This document shows, in pieces, positions 24,743 through 32,202 of a stretch of DNA of 64,000 nucleotides. Numbering within the stretch: position 1 is the stretch's first letter; each line of letters starts with the position of its first letter. The DNA lies in the NCBI RefSeq assembly GCF_002157225.2, contig NZ_CP020038.1, positions 1,759,001 to 1,823,000 of the forward strand, given 5' to 3'. Source of the stretch: Agarilytica rhodophyticola (GTDB lineage: Bacteria > Pseudomonadota > Gammaproteobacteria > Pseudomonadales > Cellvibrionaceae). The position numbers and the translations under genes are program-made. The notes below the pieces were generated by a model that saw only the letters and a program-made list of their open reading frames with translations, was not told the origin of the DNA and made no database searches.

Positions 24743-25230
24743 ATGATAAGATTGATATCAATATTTATATCTTTTTATATATTAAACGGCTGCGTACCAT
24801 TAGAAGAACGCGAATCATATATTGCCAATTCTAAATCACTAGAGTTTGTCTCGTTTTGGAATTACTGTTTTCATAGCTATTCAAAGACATCAGATAGCCG
24901 ATGGCTTTTAATTGTTCAAATTCCACTCAAGTCTGGTAAATATGATGTCGCTAGGTTTGTCGAACTCATCAGCTTAAATGAATATGAAGATATTAATTGT
25001 GCTATGGCGTGTATCAAGGTAGTGACATTGTCTGTGAACCTAATAAAGAAATAGTTATTCCAGCGTCAGATGGTGATGTGCGAATTAAGAGAATTGATAC
25101 AACTCCTGTATGGGAAAGTACAGTTTCTGTTAAATTGAGCAATCTTGTTTTTAACTATCAAAACGAAGAGATAGTGATTAGTGATGGTTTTTTCGCTAAG
25201 ACTCCTATCTTTAACTTTTGTGCAGGATAG
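24743..25230 (+). pseudogene. Putative lipoprotein, frameshifted
   Basis: The first frame (24743-25054) starts with a lipoprotein signal ('MIRLISIFISFYILNGC', lipobox LNGC at residues 14-17). It runs in register to 'NEYEDIN' near 24998 and then gives non-homologous-looking sequence, while a second frame continues as 'CYGVYQGSDIVCEPNKEIVI' to a stop at 25230. A single-base indel near 24990-25005 would restore a protein of about 160 residues. The family is unknown. Sequencing error is possible. Confidence 0.5.
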
Positions 25231-25288
25231 CTATAAACAGCAATTGCTGATCTACTAAAATATCAAAGTATTAAAAGGTAATAAACTT

Positions 25289-25879
25289 ATGTTTAAGCTA
25301 ATTTTATATCTTACAATAGGAATTGCGTTTTCATGTGAAGCTTTAGATATAGAAGGAACATCTATTGAGCAGGTTGCATCAGATGGAACAACACTGATTA
25401 TTCAAGGCCGAGGGTTAACATATAATGACAATATACCAGAAATTAAAATATCAGACGTTCAACTCCAAATTTGTTCTTTTTGTTTCTCTAACACAGAAAT
25501 TACTGCTGAAATGCCACCAAGCCTGGGCAATGGTGATTACAAAATTAAGTTATACTCTGATGGAATACCAATTGCTACCTATGACTACACTTATACAAAT
25601 GCTTCTCGTCAAATCTCGTATAAAATGCTACCTACTTCGAACATAGCATGTAGTAATGCATTTGAACGATTAGATAGATATACAGGTAACACAAGCGGCT
25701 ATTCCTTTGTCGGTTCGTCTATGGTGGTTATTGCAAATGACGGAAGTTGGAAATATCGAGCTATTGTTGGGGATTGTAGCCCGCGAACTAACAGACCGAC
25801 TCGTGCTTGGGCTTCAGTTCCAGTTGATAACAATGGTGATATTGTGAGAGGGCACTGGGCTTTATCACAGCTACCTTAA
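25289..25879 (+). CDS. Secreted protein with an IPT/TIG-like domain
   Basis: A 196-residue protein with a signal peptide (residues 1-18, 'FKLILYLTIGIAFSCEA'). The N-terminal half has the rhythm of an IPT/TIG fold: 'IEQVASDGTTLIIQGRGLTY', 'PEIKISDVQLQICSFC', 'EITAEMPPSLGNGDYKIKLY'. The C-terminal half is unrecognised and contains 'CSNAFERLDRY' and 'VGDCSPRTN'. TIG domains bind ligands or partners outside the cell. It is the last gene before the prophage and its base use matches the defence cluster. Confidence 0.6.
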   Translation: MFKLILYLTIGIAFSCEALDIEGTSIEQVASDGTTLIIQGRGLTYNDNIPEIKISDVQLQICSFCFSNTEITAEMPPSLGNGDYKIKLYSDGIPIATYDYTYTNASRQISYKMLPTSNIACSNAFERLDRYTGNTSGYSFVGSSMVVIANDGSWKYRAIVGDCSPRTNRPTRAWASVPVDNNGDIVRGHWALSQLP

Positions 25880-26105
25880 TTTTTCAGGAATTTAATTGAC
25901 GTATTATACTAGTAATACATCAAATAGAGTTTTGATTGCAATTCTAATCTATTGAGGAAAAAATTGTGTGATTTAATGATCTACATAAAGTGATTCGAAA
26001 AGTTATCTTTGAATATTTGGCCTGAAAAGGGTGTGCTTGGTTCTTCATCTACGTATTATTGATGGTATAGTGTGGCAACCGTTAACACCACTAGCGGAGT
26101 TAATA
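25880..26105. other. Likely left prophage boundary region
   Basis: Between the last island gene and the convergent recombinase module there are 226 AT-rich bases with no gene. If the serine recombinase is the integrase, attL should lie here; I cannot fix it because the other end is outside the window. Confidence 0.35.
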
Positions 26106-26534
26106 TTATTTGGTGACACCAAGCTTCACTCTTTGCTCTTCCCATACCATAGGCGTATTCGCCCCCAGGGTAAAGAGCGTCACCCCCTCGGATATATTTT
26201 CATCAAGAATCGCTTTGATTATATCTGGCGCCAATATGTTAAGATTTAAGATACGGCTGACGTAACTATTATCCACACCTTCTTTATTCGCTAACTCTTT
26301 TATCGAGCCATAGACGCCGCTGTTGAGTTTTTGCTCCCACTCATAAGCCCTCGCTAGCGCTAATTGAAGTGGCGTGGGTTCGCTATCCCAAGGGCGGTAG
26401 TCGCTATCTGTGTTACCGGGTAGTGTAATAATTTTACGGCCACTGCGCACTTTAGGTCTAAGTGAGATCTTTATAGAGAGGGAACCGTCGCTGCTTTCAA
26501 TTATACGAGACATAGGTATTGTTTGATTATCCAT
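26106..26534 (-). CDS. Recombinase-associated HTH protein
   Basis: A 142-residue protein. The core 'PLQLALARAYEWEQKLNSGV', 'SIKELANKEGVDNSYVSRIL' and 'LNILAPDIIKAILDE' is a helix-turn-helix with ParB-like flavour that is regularly found downstream of Pin-type large serine recombinases. It overlaps the recombinase gene by eight bases (coupled). It probably controls directionality or expression of the recombinase; the family role is not proven. Confidence 0.65.
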   Translation of the reverse strand: MDNQTIPMSRIIESSDGSLSIKISLRPKVRSGRKIITLPGNTDSDYRPWDSEPTPLQLALARAYEWEQKLNSGVYGSIKELANKEGVDNSYVSRILNLNILAPDIIKAILDENISEGVTLFTLGANTPMVWEEQRVKLGVTK

Positions 26535-27885
26535 TGACCACTTTCTCTTTCGAAGTTTTCGGTGTTATTTCTTGTGCCAGCTGTTCGAGTCCATTCTTTC
26601 TTAGCCTTAGATCCATATCATCAGGGGTGATAATAATTTTCTCAATCATCAGATGAATGAGCCGTGCCTGCTCATCAGGAAAGAGTTGCTCCCAAATAGT
26701 CGTCATCTTTGTGAGTGCTACCGCTACCATAGCTTCGTCTAATTCATCGTCGTGAACCTGAGCGATAGTGGTGACCTCTTTGACGATCTCTGACGACTTT
26801 AATAGAGTCATGACCTGTGTTGTCACAGCAGCTTCTATTTCACTGGCCGGAAACCGGGTTAAATCGGAAGTGCCAGCGCCTTCTTTCGCATCACGTATAC
26901 TGAGGTAATAACGATAGCGTTTACCATTTTTGTGCCGACTATTGGCAAACGACGTGGTGAGAGCACGACCTTCTGCATCAAATAGCAATCCCTTTAATAA
27001 GAAAGGAACTTTAGCACGCGTAGTGTTGCCTTTTGCCTTATAGTTCTCAGCAAGCCTCTTATGGACGGCTTCCCAGAGTGTCTTATCGATAATGGCATCA
27101 TGCTTACCTTCATACCATTGGCCTTTGTGCCCAATCTCACCTAAGTATGTTCGATTCTGGAAAAGCTTATAAATAAAGCCTTTATCGATAGGCTTCCCAG
27201 GGCGATATTTATTATCCTTCGTTGTCCATGATTTTGTTGATATCCCGTCAAGGCGTAATTCTTTTACAAGCAGTGTGGCTGACCCTATCTCTAAAAAGCG
27301 AGAAAATATATGACGGACTGTCTTAGCCTCATTGTTGTTAACCACTAATAGCCTATCCTTAACATCATAGCCGAACGGTGGAATACCTCCCATCCATAAG
27401 CCTTTTCTTTTACTCGAGGCCACTTTATCTCGTATACGTTCTGCTGTGACCTCACGCTCAAATTGTGCAAAGGATAATAAGATATTTAACATTAAGCGTC
27501 CCATGGAGCTAGTCGTGTTAAATTCCTGTGTCACAGAAACAAAGGATACATTCATTCGCTCAAATATCTCCACTAGCTGCGAAAAGTCATGGAGGCTTCT
27601 GGTCAGGCGATCTATTTTATATACCACTACCGTATCAACTTTACTTTCTTGAATATCTTTCATTAAGCGTTTTAGGGCAGGGCGCTCCAGTGTCCCACCA
27701 GAATAGGCGGGATCATCATAGTCATCGTTCACTGAAATCCAGCCTTCACTTCTGTGCGCAGCAATATACGCGTGCCCGGCATCTTTTTGAGCATCAATAG
27801 AATTGTAATCTTGATCCAGTCCCTCTTCGTGGGATTTTCGTGTGTAGACAGCACATCGGCGTTTAGGTATAACATGTTTGCTCAT
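26527..27885 (-). CDS. Large serine recombinase (integrase)
   Basis: A 452-residue protein. The resolvase domain comes first: 'RCAVYTRKSHEEGLDQDYNS' with the catalytic Ser16, 'DTVVVYKIDRLTRSLHDF', and 'FAQFEREVTAERIRDKV'. A Recombinase domain follows (about residues 175-290: 'PPFGYDV', 'GFIYKLFQNRTYLGEIGHKG'), and then a short C-terminal region without the usual four-Cys zinc ribbon. Such enzymes integrate and excise phages and conjugative elements. It heads a compact minus-strand unit with the HTH gene and a DUF2924 gene, and is the best candidate for the integrase of the prophage to its right. Confidence 0.9.
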   Translation of the reverse strand: MSKHVIPKRRCAVYTRKSHEEGLDQDYNSIDAQKDAGHAYIAAHRSEGWISVNDDYDDPAYSGGTLERPALKRLMKDIQESKVDTVVVYKIDRLTRSLHDFSQLVEIFERMNVSFVSVTQEFNTTSSMGRLMLNILLSFAQFEREVTAERIRDKVASSKRKGLWMGGIPPFGYDVKDRLLVVNNNEAKTVRHIFSRFLEIGSATLLVKELRLDGISTKSWTTKDNKYRPGKPIDKGFIYKLFQNRTYLGEIGHKGQWYEGKHDAIIDKTLWEAVHKRLAENYKAKGNTTRAKVPFLLKGLLFDAEGRALTTSFANSRHKNGKRYRYYLSIRDAKEGAGTSDLTRFPASEIEAAVTTQVMTLLKSSEIVKEVTTIAQVHDDELDEAMVAVALTKMTTIWEQLFPDEQARLIHLMIEKIIITPDDMDLRLRKNGLEQLAQEITPKTSKEKVVNG

Positions 27886-27900
27886 CTATTTTTCTCTCGC

Positions 27901-28383
27901 TCATTTTTTATTTTTCGATGGGGTGTTGGGCTTACGCAAACCAAAAAACGCAGGCCCAGACCAATGTGTACCGGTAATCTCTTTCGCAATTTTGGATAAG
28001 CTTTTATAGAGCTGTTTTTGAAATTCAAACTGTCCGTCTGATAGAACAATCACTTCGTATTCCACATCGTTGTAAAGCCGCTTCAAAATGGTGCCCGGTA
28101 CTGGAATATAAGTTCCTTGTTTATTTTTGCTTTTATTGAGTGCATAGGATTTACTGATGCTTTCAATACGTTGTGTATTTTTAGCCACTATTTTTTTCTC
28201 TTGGGTACTTAACGCGTTAACTTGTAATGCATAAGCTAGACGTCGTTCAATATAGCTTCGTGCGCGTACTGGGGGTGGCGTTGGGTTGAACTCCTGCCAC
28301 ATAGCTAACAGTTCTTTCATGGTCATGCTTTCAAGTTGCATAATCTGCGTTAGTGTAGAAGGGGGTGTTTCTGTTATCGGCAT
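27901..28383 (-). CDS. DUF2924 protein
   Basis: A 160-residue protein with the DUF2924 signature at residues 100-150: 'GTILKRLYNDVEYEVIVLSD', 'FEFQKQLYKSLSKIAKEITG', 'THWSGPAFFGLRKP'. The N-terminal half is helical ('ELLAMWQEFN', 'ERRLAYALQVN'). DUF2924 genes accompany large serine recombinases in phages and integrative elements, and the recombinase starts 16 bases downstream. The function is unknown. A nonsense-mutated copy with its upstream sequence lies at 11373-11858. Confidence 0.85.
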   Translation of the reverse strand: MPITETPPSTLTQIMQLESMTMKELLAMWQEFNPTPPPVRARSYIERRLAYALQVNALSTQEKKIVAKNTQRIESISKSYALNKSKNKQGTYIPVPGTILKRLYNDVEYEVIVLSDGQFEFQKQLYKSLSKIAKEITGTHWSGPAFFGLRKPNTPSKNKK

Positions 28384-28463
28384 GGCTGTCCTTTGGGCGT
28401 TGATAATAGGTTTTCCATGTACGCTCAGGTAGGCAGACGAAGCAAGCAGTTAGTTAGTCTTCG

Positions 28464-28700
28464 CTATATTTTGGCGCTTAAAGCTTTCTTTTCTGCATGA
28501 ATCCGCTTGCCTTTTTGATATAATGCTTGAAATCGTTTACGTATTAATCCATTTGATAGTATTTCAGCAATTTCTTTTATCCGCTCTTCGGCAGTCATGT
28601 CGTGAGGTAATCGCTTGTTGTTTGTCACGCGTGAGGAACCTTTGTTATTAACCGATGTTCTTATTGTAGGAAATAAATGAGGGGGGATGCGATAAGACAA
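28464..28700 (-). CDS. Small recombinase-module protein
   Basis: A 78-residue basic protein whose core 'MTAEERIKEIAEILSNGLIR' resembles the short proteins commonly found upstream of DUF2924/recombinase pairs. It has no other recognisable motif. It is the first gene of the minus-strand recombinase unit; 250 gene-free bases separate it from the divergent gene at 28951. Confidence 0.5.
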   Translation of the reverse strand: MSYRIPPHLFPTIRTSVNNKGSSRVTNNKRLPHDMTAEERIKEIAEILSNGLIRKRFQALYQKGKRIHAEKKALSAKI

Positions 28701-28950
28701 TTAGTAACTCTCTGTATTGCATTATAAGAATATATAACTGCTGGTAAGAGAAAGTAATTTTAAGGAGGTTTTTTAAAGCTTTTATTTTTCTATTTTTAAT
28801 AAGAAATACACTTAACAAGTGAAATAAAAGCGATTTGGTTTTGATTCTTATTATTTATTTTTTGTTTGCATCATGCTGATATCACGTCGTGGTAGCTTTT
28901 CAGTAGTTGGTTTTTAAATTTTTACGCTTTATTAGATTCGTTTTTTTACC

Positions 28951-30096
28951 ATGGACGATAGTATGCCTATGTCTCTTGATCCGTGTACGCGTTTGTTACA
29001 TGCTGTTAACACCGATACTTATCATTCACTTATCCATTCTAAAATAGCCGCTTCTCATGATACTCAAGGCGGTGTGAATCCCGCGAATATGTGGGCTGAC
29101 TCGATTTTTTTAGTGGCTCAAAACATTAAACGCTTTGATCTTTCCTCAGTAAATTCTGCGATGTCTTACGGAGAACGGCAGACATTTTATTCTATCCACA
29201 ACGAACATGAGCAAAGTCTTTGGCTTTATGTCCACCATCAACAGCTATTTCATGAAGTCGTCGCTGTATTATTAGCAGAGGATCACCTTTCTGACCCGAA
29301 TACCACGGTATTTCAGTTGCCGCCACTGTTGACTCTCAACGAAGGTCAGAATCCGCTCGTACACTATAAACGCAGTTTAGCGGGCATGCTGAGATACGCT
29401 GAAGAGGATATTGATATAAAAGTCGTCAAGCGCTTACTCTCAGAGTATTCTTATAATTTTAAAATTCTTGTGTACCTTAATCGCTTACCCAAAGCCAATG
29501 ACTATCCCATTGATAGGCGCACGGCATTACTTTCTAAATCATGGTCGCAAGCCGTCAGTATCGTCTACGATCCTAGAACAGGGATAACGGATGTGACGGC
29601 CAGTACGCTATATACACGTAAAATGAATACGGTATTTTTTGCCCGTTATCTTCTCAATATCAGCGACGTAGGAAAAATACAATACCCTAAGCCCTATCGT
29701 TATCAATTGTTGACAGGTAACTCTCACCAGGTGTCGGTGGATAGTCAGGCACTACGTCAGGTTAATCACGCGCAACCTACCCTTAAACTTGATTATGTTA
29801 CATCAGACGCCTCTTATCTCCCCGTGCACTATGATGCAGCGAGACGTATCTTAAAAATAAAAGGGAAGCCAGATTGGTATATTGGTGGCGAACGTCGTCC
29901 TTTGGCGATTCGTTATATGTATGAGCAAGCCAAAAAAGGACGTTGGGAGTTACCGGCTAAAGAAATTCTAGCTGCAACTAAAATACCTGGACAAAGAGGT
30001 GGCGCAACACGCATGCAATCATTATTTAGTAACTCGTTGGAATGGGAAGACTATATCGTGAGTCCTAAAAGAGGATATTATTGTTTTAATATTTAA
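28951..30096 (+). CDS. Prophage protein of unknown function
   Basis: A 381-residue protein beginning at an ATG with a poor ribosome site. The middle contains 'LAGMLRYAEEDIDIKVVKRL' and 'NFKILVYLNRLPKANDYPID'; the C-terminal 90 residues ('GKPDWYIGGERRPLAIRYMY', 'AKEILAATKIPGQRGGATRM') look like a winged helix-turn-helix. It diverges from the recombinase unit and is closed by a terminator, so it may be the lysogeny regulator or an accessory gene. No family is recognised. Confidence 0.5.
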   Translation: MDDSMPMSLDPCTRLLHAVNTDTYHSLIHSKIAASHDTQGGVNPANMWADSIFLVAQNIKRFDLSSVNSAMSYGERQTFYSIHNEHEQSLWLYVHHQQLFHEVVAVLLAEDHLSDPNTTVFQLPPLLTLNEGQNPLVHYKRSLAGMLRYAEEDIDIKVVKRLLSEYSYNFKILVYLNRLPKANDYPIDRRTALLSKSWSQAVSIVYDPRTGITDVTASTLYTRKMNTVFFARYLLNISDVGKIQYPKPYRYQLLTGNSHQVSVDSQALRQVNHAQPTLKLDYVTSDASYLPVHYDAARRILKIKGKPDWYIGGERRPLAIRYMYEQAKKGRWELPAKEILAATKIPGQRGGATRMQSLFSNSLEWEDYIVSPKRGYYCFNI

Positions 30097-30183
30097 ATAA
30101 AAACTGGCTCTTATGACTACGATAATTTTCACCCGGAGCTAATGTTAAGTAATATTATCACCATTTAATTTTGTGCAATTAAT

Positions 30184-30215
30184 AGTCGTATACAATATAT
30201 TTATACGACTTTTTT
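30184..30215 (+). terminator. Rho-independent terminator after the 28951 gene
   Basis: Perfect nine-base stem AGTCGTATA / TATACGACT with a nine-base loop and a T-run at 30210-30215. Confidence 0.75.
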
Positions 30216-30230
30216 CAAAAAAAATCGCCG

Positions 30231-30288
30231 CAGTACAAATTACAGTACAAATTGCAGTACAAAGCCCACTAGACGCCAGTACAAACGC
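30231..30288 (+). promoter_or_regulatory. Four CAGTACAAA direct repeats (operator or iterons)
   Basis: CAGTACAAA begins at 30231, 30243, 30255 and 30277: three copies at 12-base steps, then one after 22 bases. The spacing places binding sites on roughly the same helix face. They sit between the terminator and the early HTH gene at 30326, so they are either the operator of the early operon or replication iterons. Confidence 0.7.
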
Positions 30289-30325
30289 TTCTTCATAATA
30301 CCTCCTGAATACTGTAGGAGATTTT

Positions 30326-30538
30326 ATGACGTTAGCCTCACATCTTAATCAAGAACAACTTGCCCTTCGTTGGAATTTAAGTGAAAGCACGATCGCGAAT
30401 TGGCGATCAAAAGGGATTGGCCCTGCCTTTTTAAAATTACATAACCGTGTGGTATATCGCGAGGAAGATATTATCGCGTATGAAGCACAGTCTTTGCGTA
30501 AAAGCACCGGTGAAAAAGCTCAGGAGGTGCATGCTTAA
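30326..30538 (+). CDS. Small helix-turn-helix protein (Xis/repressor type)
   Basis: A 70-residue MerR/excisionase-like HTH_17 protein: 'LNQEQLALRWNLSESTIANW' is the helix-turn-helix and 'LKLHNRVVYREEDIIAYEA' the typical wing. TAGGAG lies upstream. Its TAA overlaps the next ATG (TAATG), so it leads the replication operon. It probably binds the direct repeats 40 bases upstream, as autoregulator or excisionase. Confidence 0.75.
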   Translation: MTLASHLNQEQLALRWNLSESTIANWRSKGIGPAFLKLHNRVVYREEDIIAYEAQSLRKSTGEKAQEVHA

Positions 30539-31431
30539 TGTTTCCTCTTATTACAGCAGAGCAACGACGATCACAGCACCGGGGTGTTAAAGGCTGTATT
30601 TTTGGTAAAAGTGGTATCGGTAAAACTTCTTTACTGTTAACGCTCCCGACATCGTCCACATTATTTTTTGATATCGAAGCCGGTGATCTTGCCGTGGAGG
30701 ATTGGAATGGTGATGCCTTTAGGCCCAAGACATGGCAAGAGTGTCGAGACTTTGCTGTGTTTATTGGTGGGCCTAATTACGCGCTGCGTGACGAACAATC
30801 CTATAGTGAAGCGCACTTTAATGCGGTCTGTAAAAAGTATGGTCATCCGGAACAATTAAATACCTACGATATTATTTTTATTGACTCGATTACTGTTGCC
30901 GGTCGTTTATGTTTTCAATGGTGTAAAGGTCAACCGCAAGCCTTTAGTGAGCGCACTGGTAAACCCGATACTCGTGGTGCTTACGGATTACACGGCCAGG
31001 AGATGATTGCATGGTTAACGCACTTACAGCATACACGTAATAAAAGTGTCTGGTTCGTGGGAATACTCGATGAAAAGGTGGATGAATTTAATCGTCGCGT
31101 TTTTGAGCCACAAATCGAAGGGTCTAAAACCGGATTAGAATTGCCTGGGATTGTCGATCAGGTCATTACTATGGCAGACCTGCCTTCTGAAGACGGCACC
31201 CCCTATCGTGCTTTTATCAATCATACCTTAAACCCTTTTGGTTATCCGGCGAAGGATAGAAGTCGCAAATTAGATGTCATTGAAGAGCCGCATTTAGGTC
31301 GTCTTATGGAAAAAATAAAACGGCCTGCAGACATGATGGTTCACCATCTTGACTACGGTCTTAAAGCGCCTGCACATCTAGACACTCAACCACCGTTACA
31401 ACCTAAAAATACACGCAACACCACACACTAA
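30538..31431 (+). CDS. Phage AAA_24 P-loop ATPase
   Basis: A 297-residue RecA-like ATPase: Walker A 'GCIFGKSGIGKTSLLLTLP' near residue 22-40, an acidic strand 'TLFFDIEAGDLAVEDW', and Walker B 'YDIIFIDSITVAGRLC' near residue 110. This family (PF13479) accompanies phage ssDNA-binding and helicase genes and probably loads a recombinase or helicase. It is coupled to the preceding HTH gene by TAATG. Confidence 0.85.
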   Translation: MFPLITAEQRRSQHRGVKGCIFGKSGIGKTSLLLTLPTSSTLFFDIEAGDLAVEDWNGDAFRPKTWQECRDFAVFIGGPNYALRDEQSYSEAHFNAVCKKYGHPEQLNTYDIIFIDSITVAGRLCFQWCKGQPQAFSERTGKPDTRGAYGLHGQEMIAWLTHLQHTRNKSVWFVGILDEKVDEFNRRVFEPQIEGSKTGLELPGIVDQVITMADLPSEDGTPYRAFINHTLNPFGYPAKDRSRKLDVIEEPHLGRLMEKIKRPADMMVHHLDYGLKAPAHLDTQPPLQPKNTRNTTH

Positions 31432-31455
31432 TTTATTGAAGGAATAGATTATTTG

Positions 31456-32175
31456 ATGAATAACAACTGGACAAATTTTAATGATGCCGATGATCAAGTG
31501 GATTTTGACATTATTCCTAAAGGCACCTTAGCGAAAGTGAGAATGACAATAAAACCGGGGGGGTATAATAATCCTGATATGGGCTGGACGGGCGACTATG
31601 CCACACAGAGTGAAGATACGGGAGCCGTATATTTAAATTGTGAATTTATTATTTTAGAAGGGGAATACGCTCGCCGAAAAATATGGTCACTCGTGGGGTT
31701 GCATAGTCGGAAAGGCGAAAAATGGTCGCAGATGGGACGCGCCTTTGTGAAAGCGATCTTATGCTCTGCCCGTGGAATAAAGAAAGACGATTTCTCAAAT
31801 CATGCGATGCAAGCACTTTCCATTACGGGTCTTGCGGACTTAGATGGCCTTGAGTTTGTGGCAAAAATTGGTATTGATAAGGGAGATGAAAATAATGAGC
31901 CGCGCAATATTATTCATGTTGCGGTGACGCCAGAGAATAAACACTATGCTTCAATCATGGGGAATGTGCCAGTTACTTTCTCTATGCCTCAGCACAATAC
32001 TATGCCGGTGAATACATCTCACGTAGGTTATGGTCAGCAGCAAACACTACAGGAGCAACAACACGTGTCATCGTACACGAACGCTCTACCACAACACCAT
32101 ACTACTGTACCGCCACAAGTGATGAGTCAGCAAAAGACGACAACATCCACAGGCCGTCCTCCTTGGGCAGGTTAA
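31456..32175 (+). CDS. DUF669-like single-strand-binding-type phage protein
   Basis: Start set at the ATG at 31456 (GAAGGAA 13 bases upstream; an in-frame TTG lies directly before). The 239-residue product has an OB-like first half ('IIPKGTLAKVRMTIKPGGYN', 'GAVYLNCEFIILEGEYARRK', 'GRAFVKAILCSARGI') and a disordered Gln/His/Pro tail after residue 175. Such proteins bind single-stranded DNA and follow the AAA_24 gene in many phages. Its position between the ATPase and the helicase supports this. Confidence 0.65.
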   Translation: MNNNWTNFNDADDQVDFDIIPKGTLAKVRMTIKPGGYNNPDMGWTGDYATQSEDTGAVYLNCEFIILEGEYARRKIWSLVGLHSRKGEKWSQMGRAFVKAILCSARGIKKDDFSNHAMQALSITGLADLDGLEFVAKIGIDKGDENNEPRNIIHVAVTPENKHYASIMGNVPVTFSMPQHNTMPVNTSHVGYGQQQTLQEQQHVSSYTNALPQHHTTVPPQVMSQQKTTTSTGRPPWAG

Positions 32176-32202
32176 TCACCTAACACACGACGGATTTTAA
32201 TC

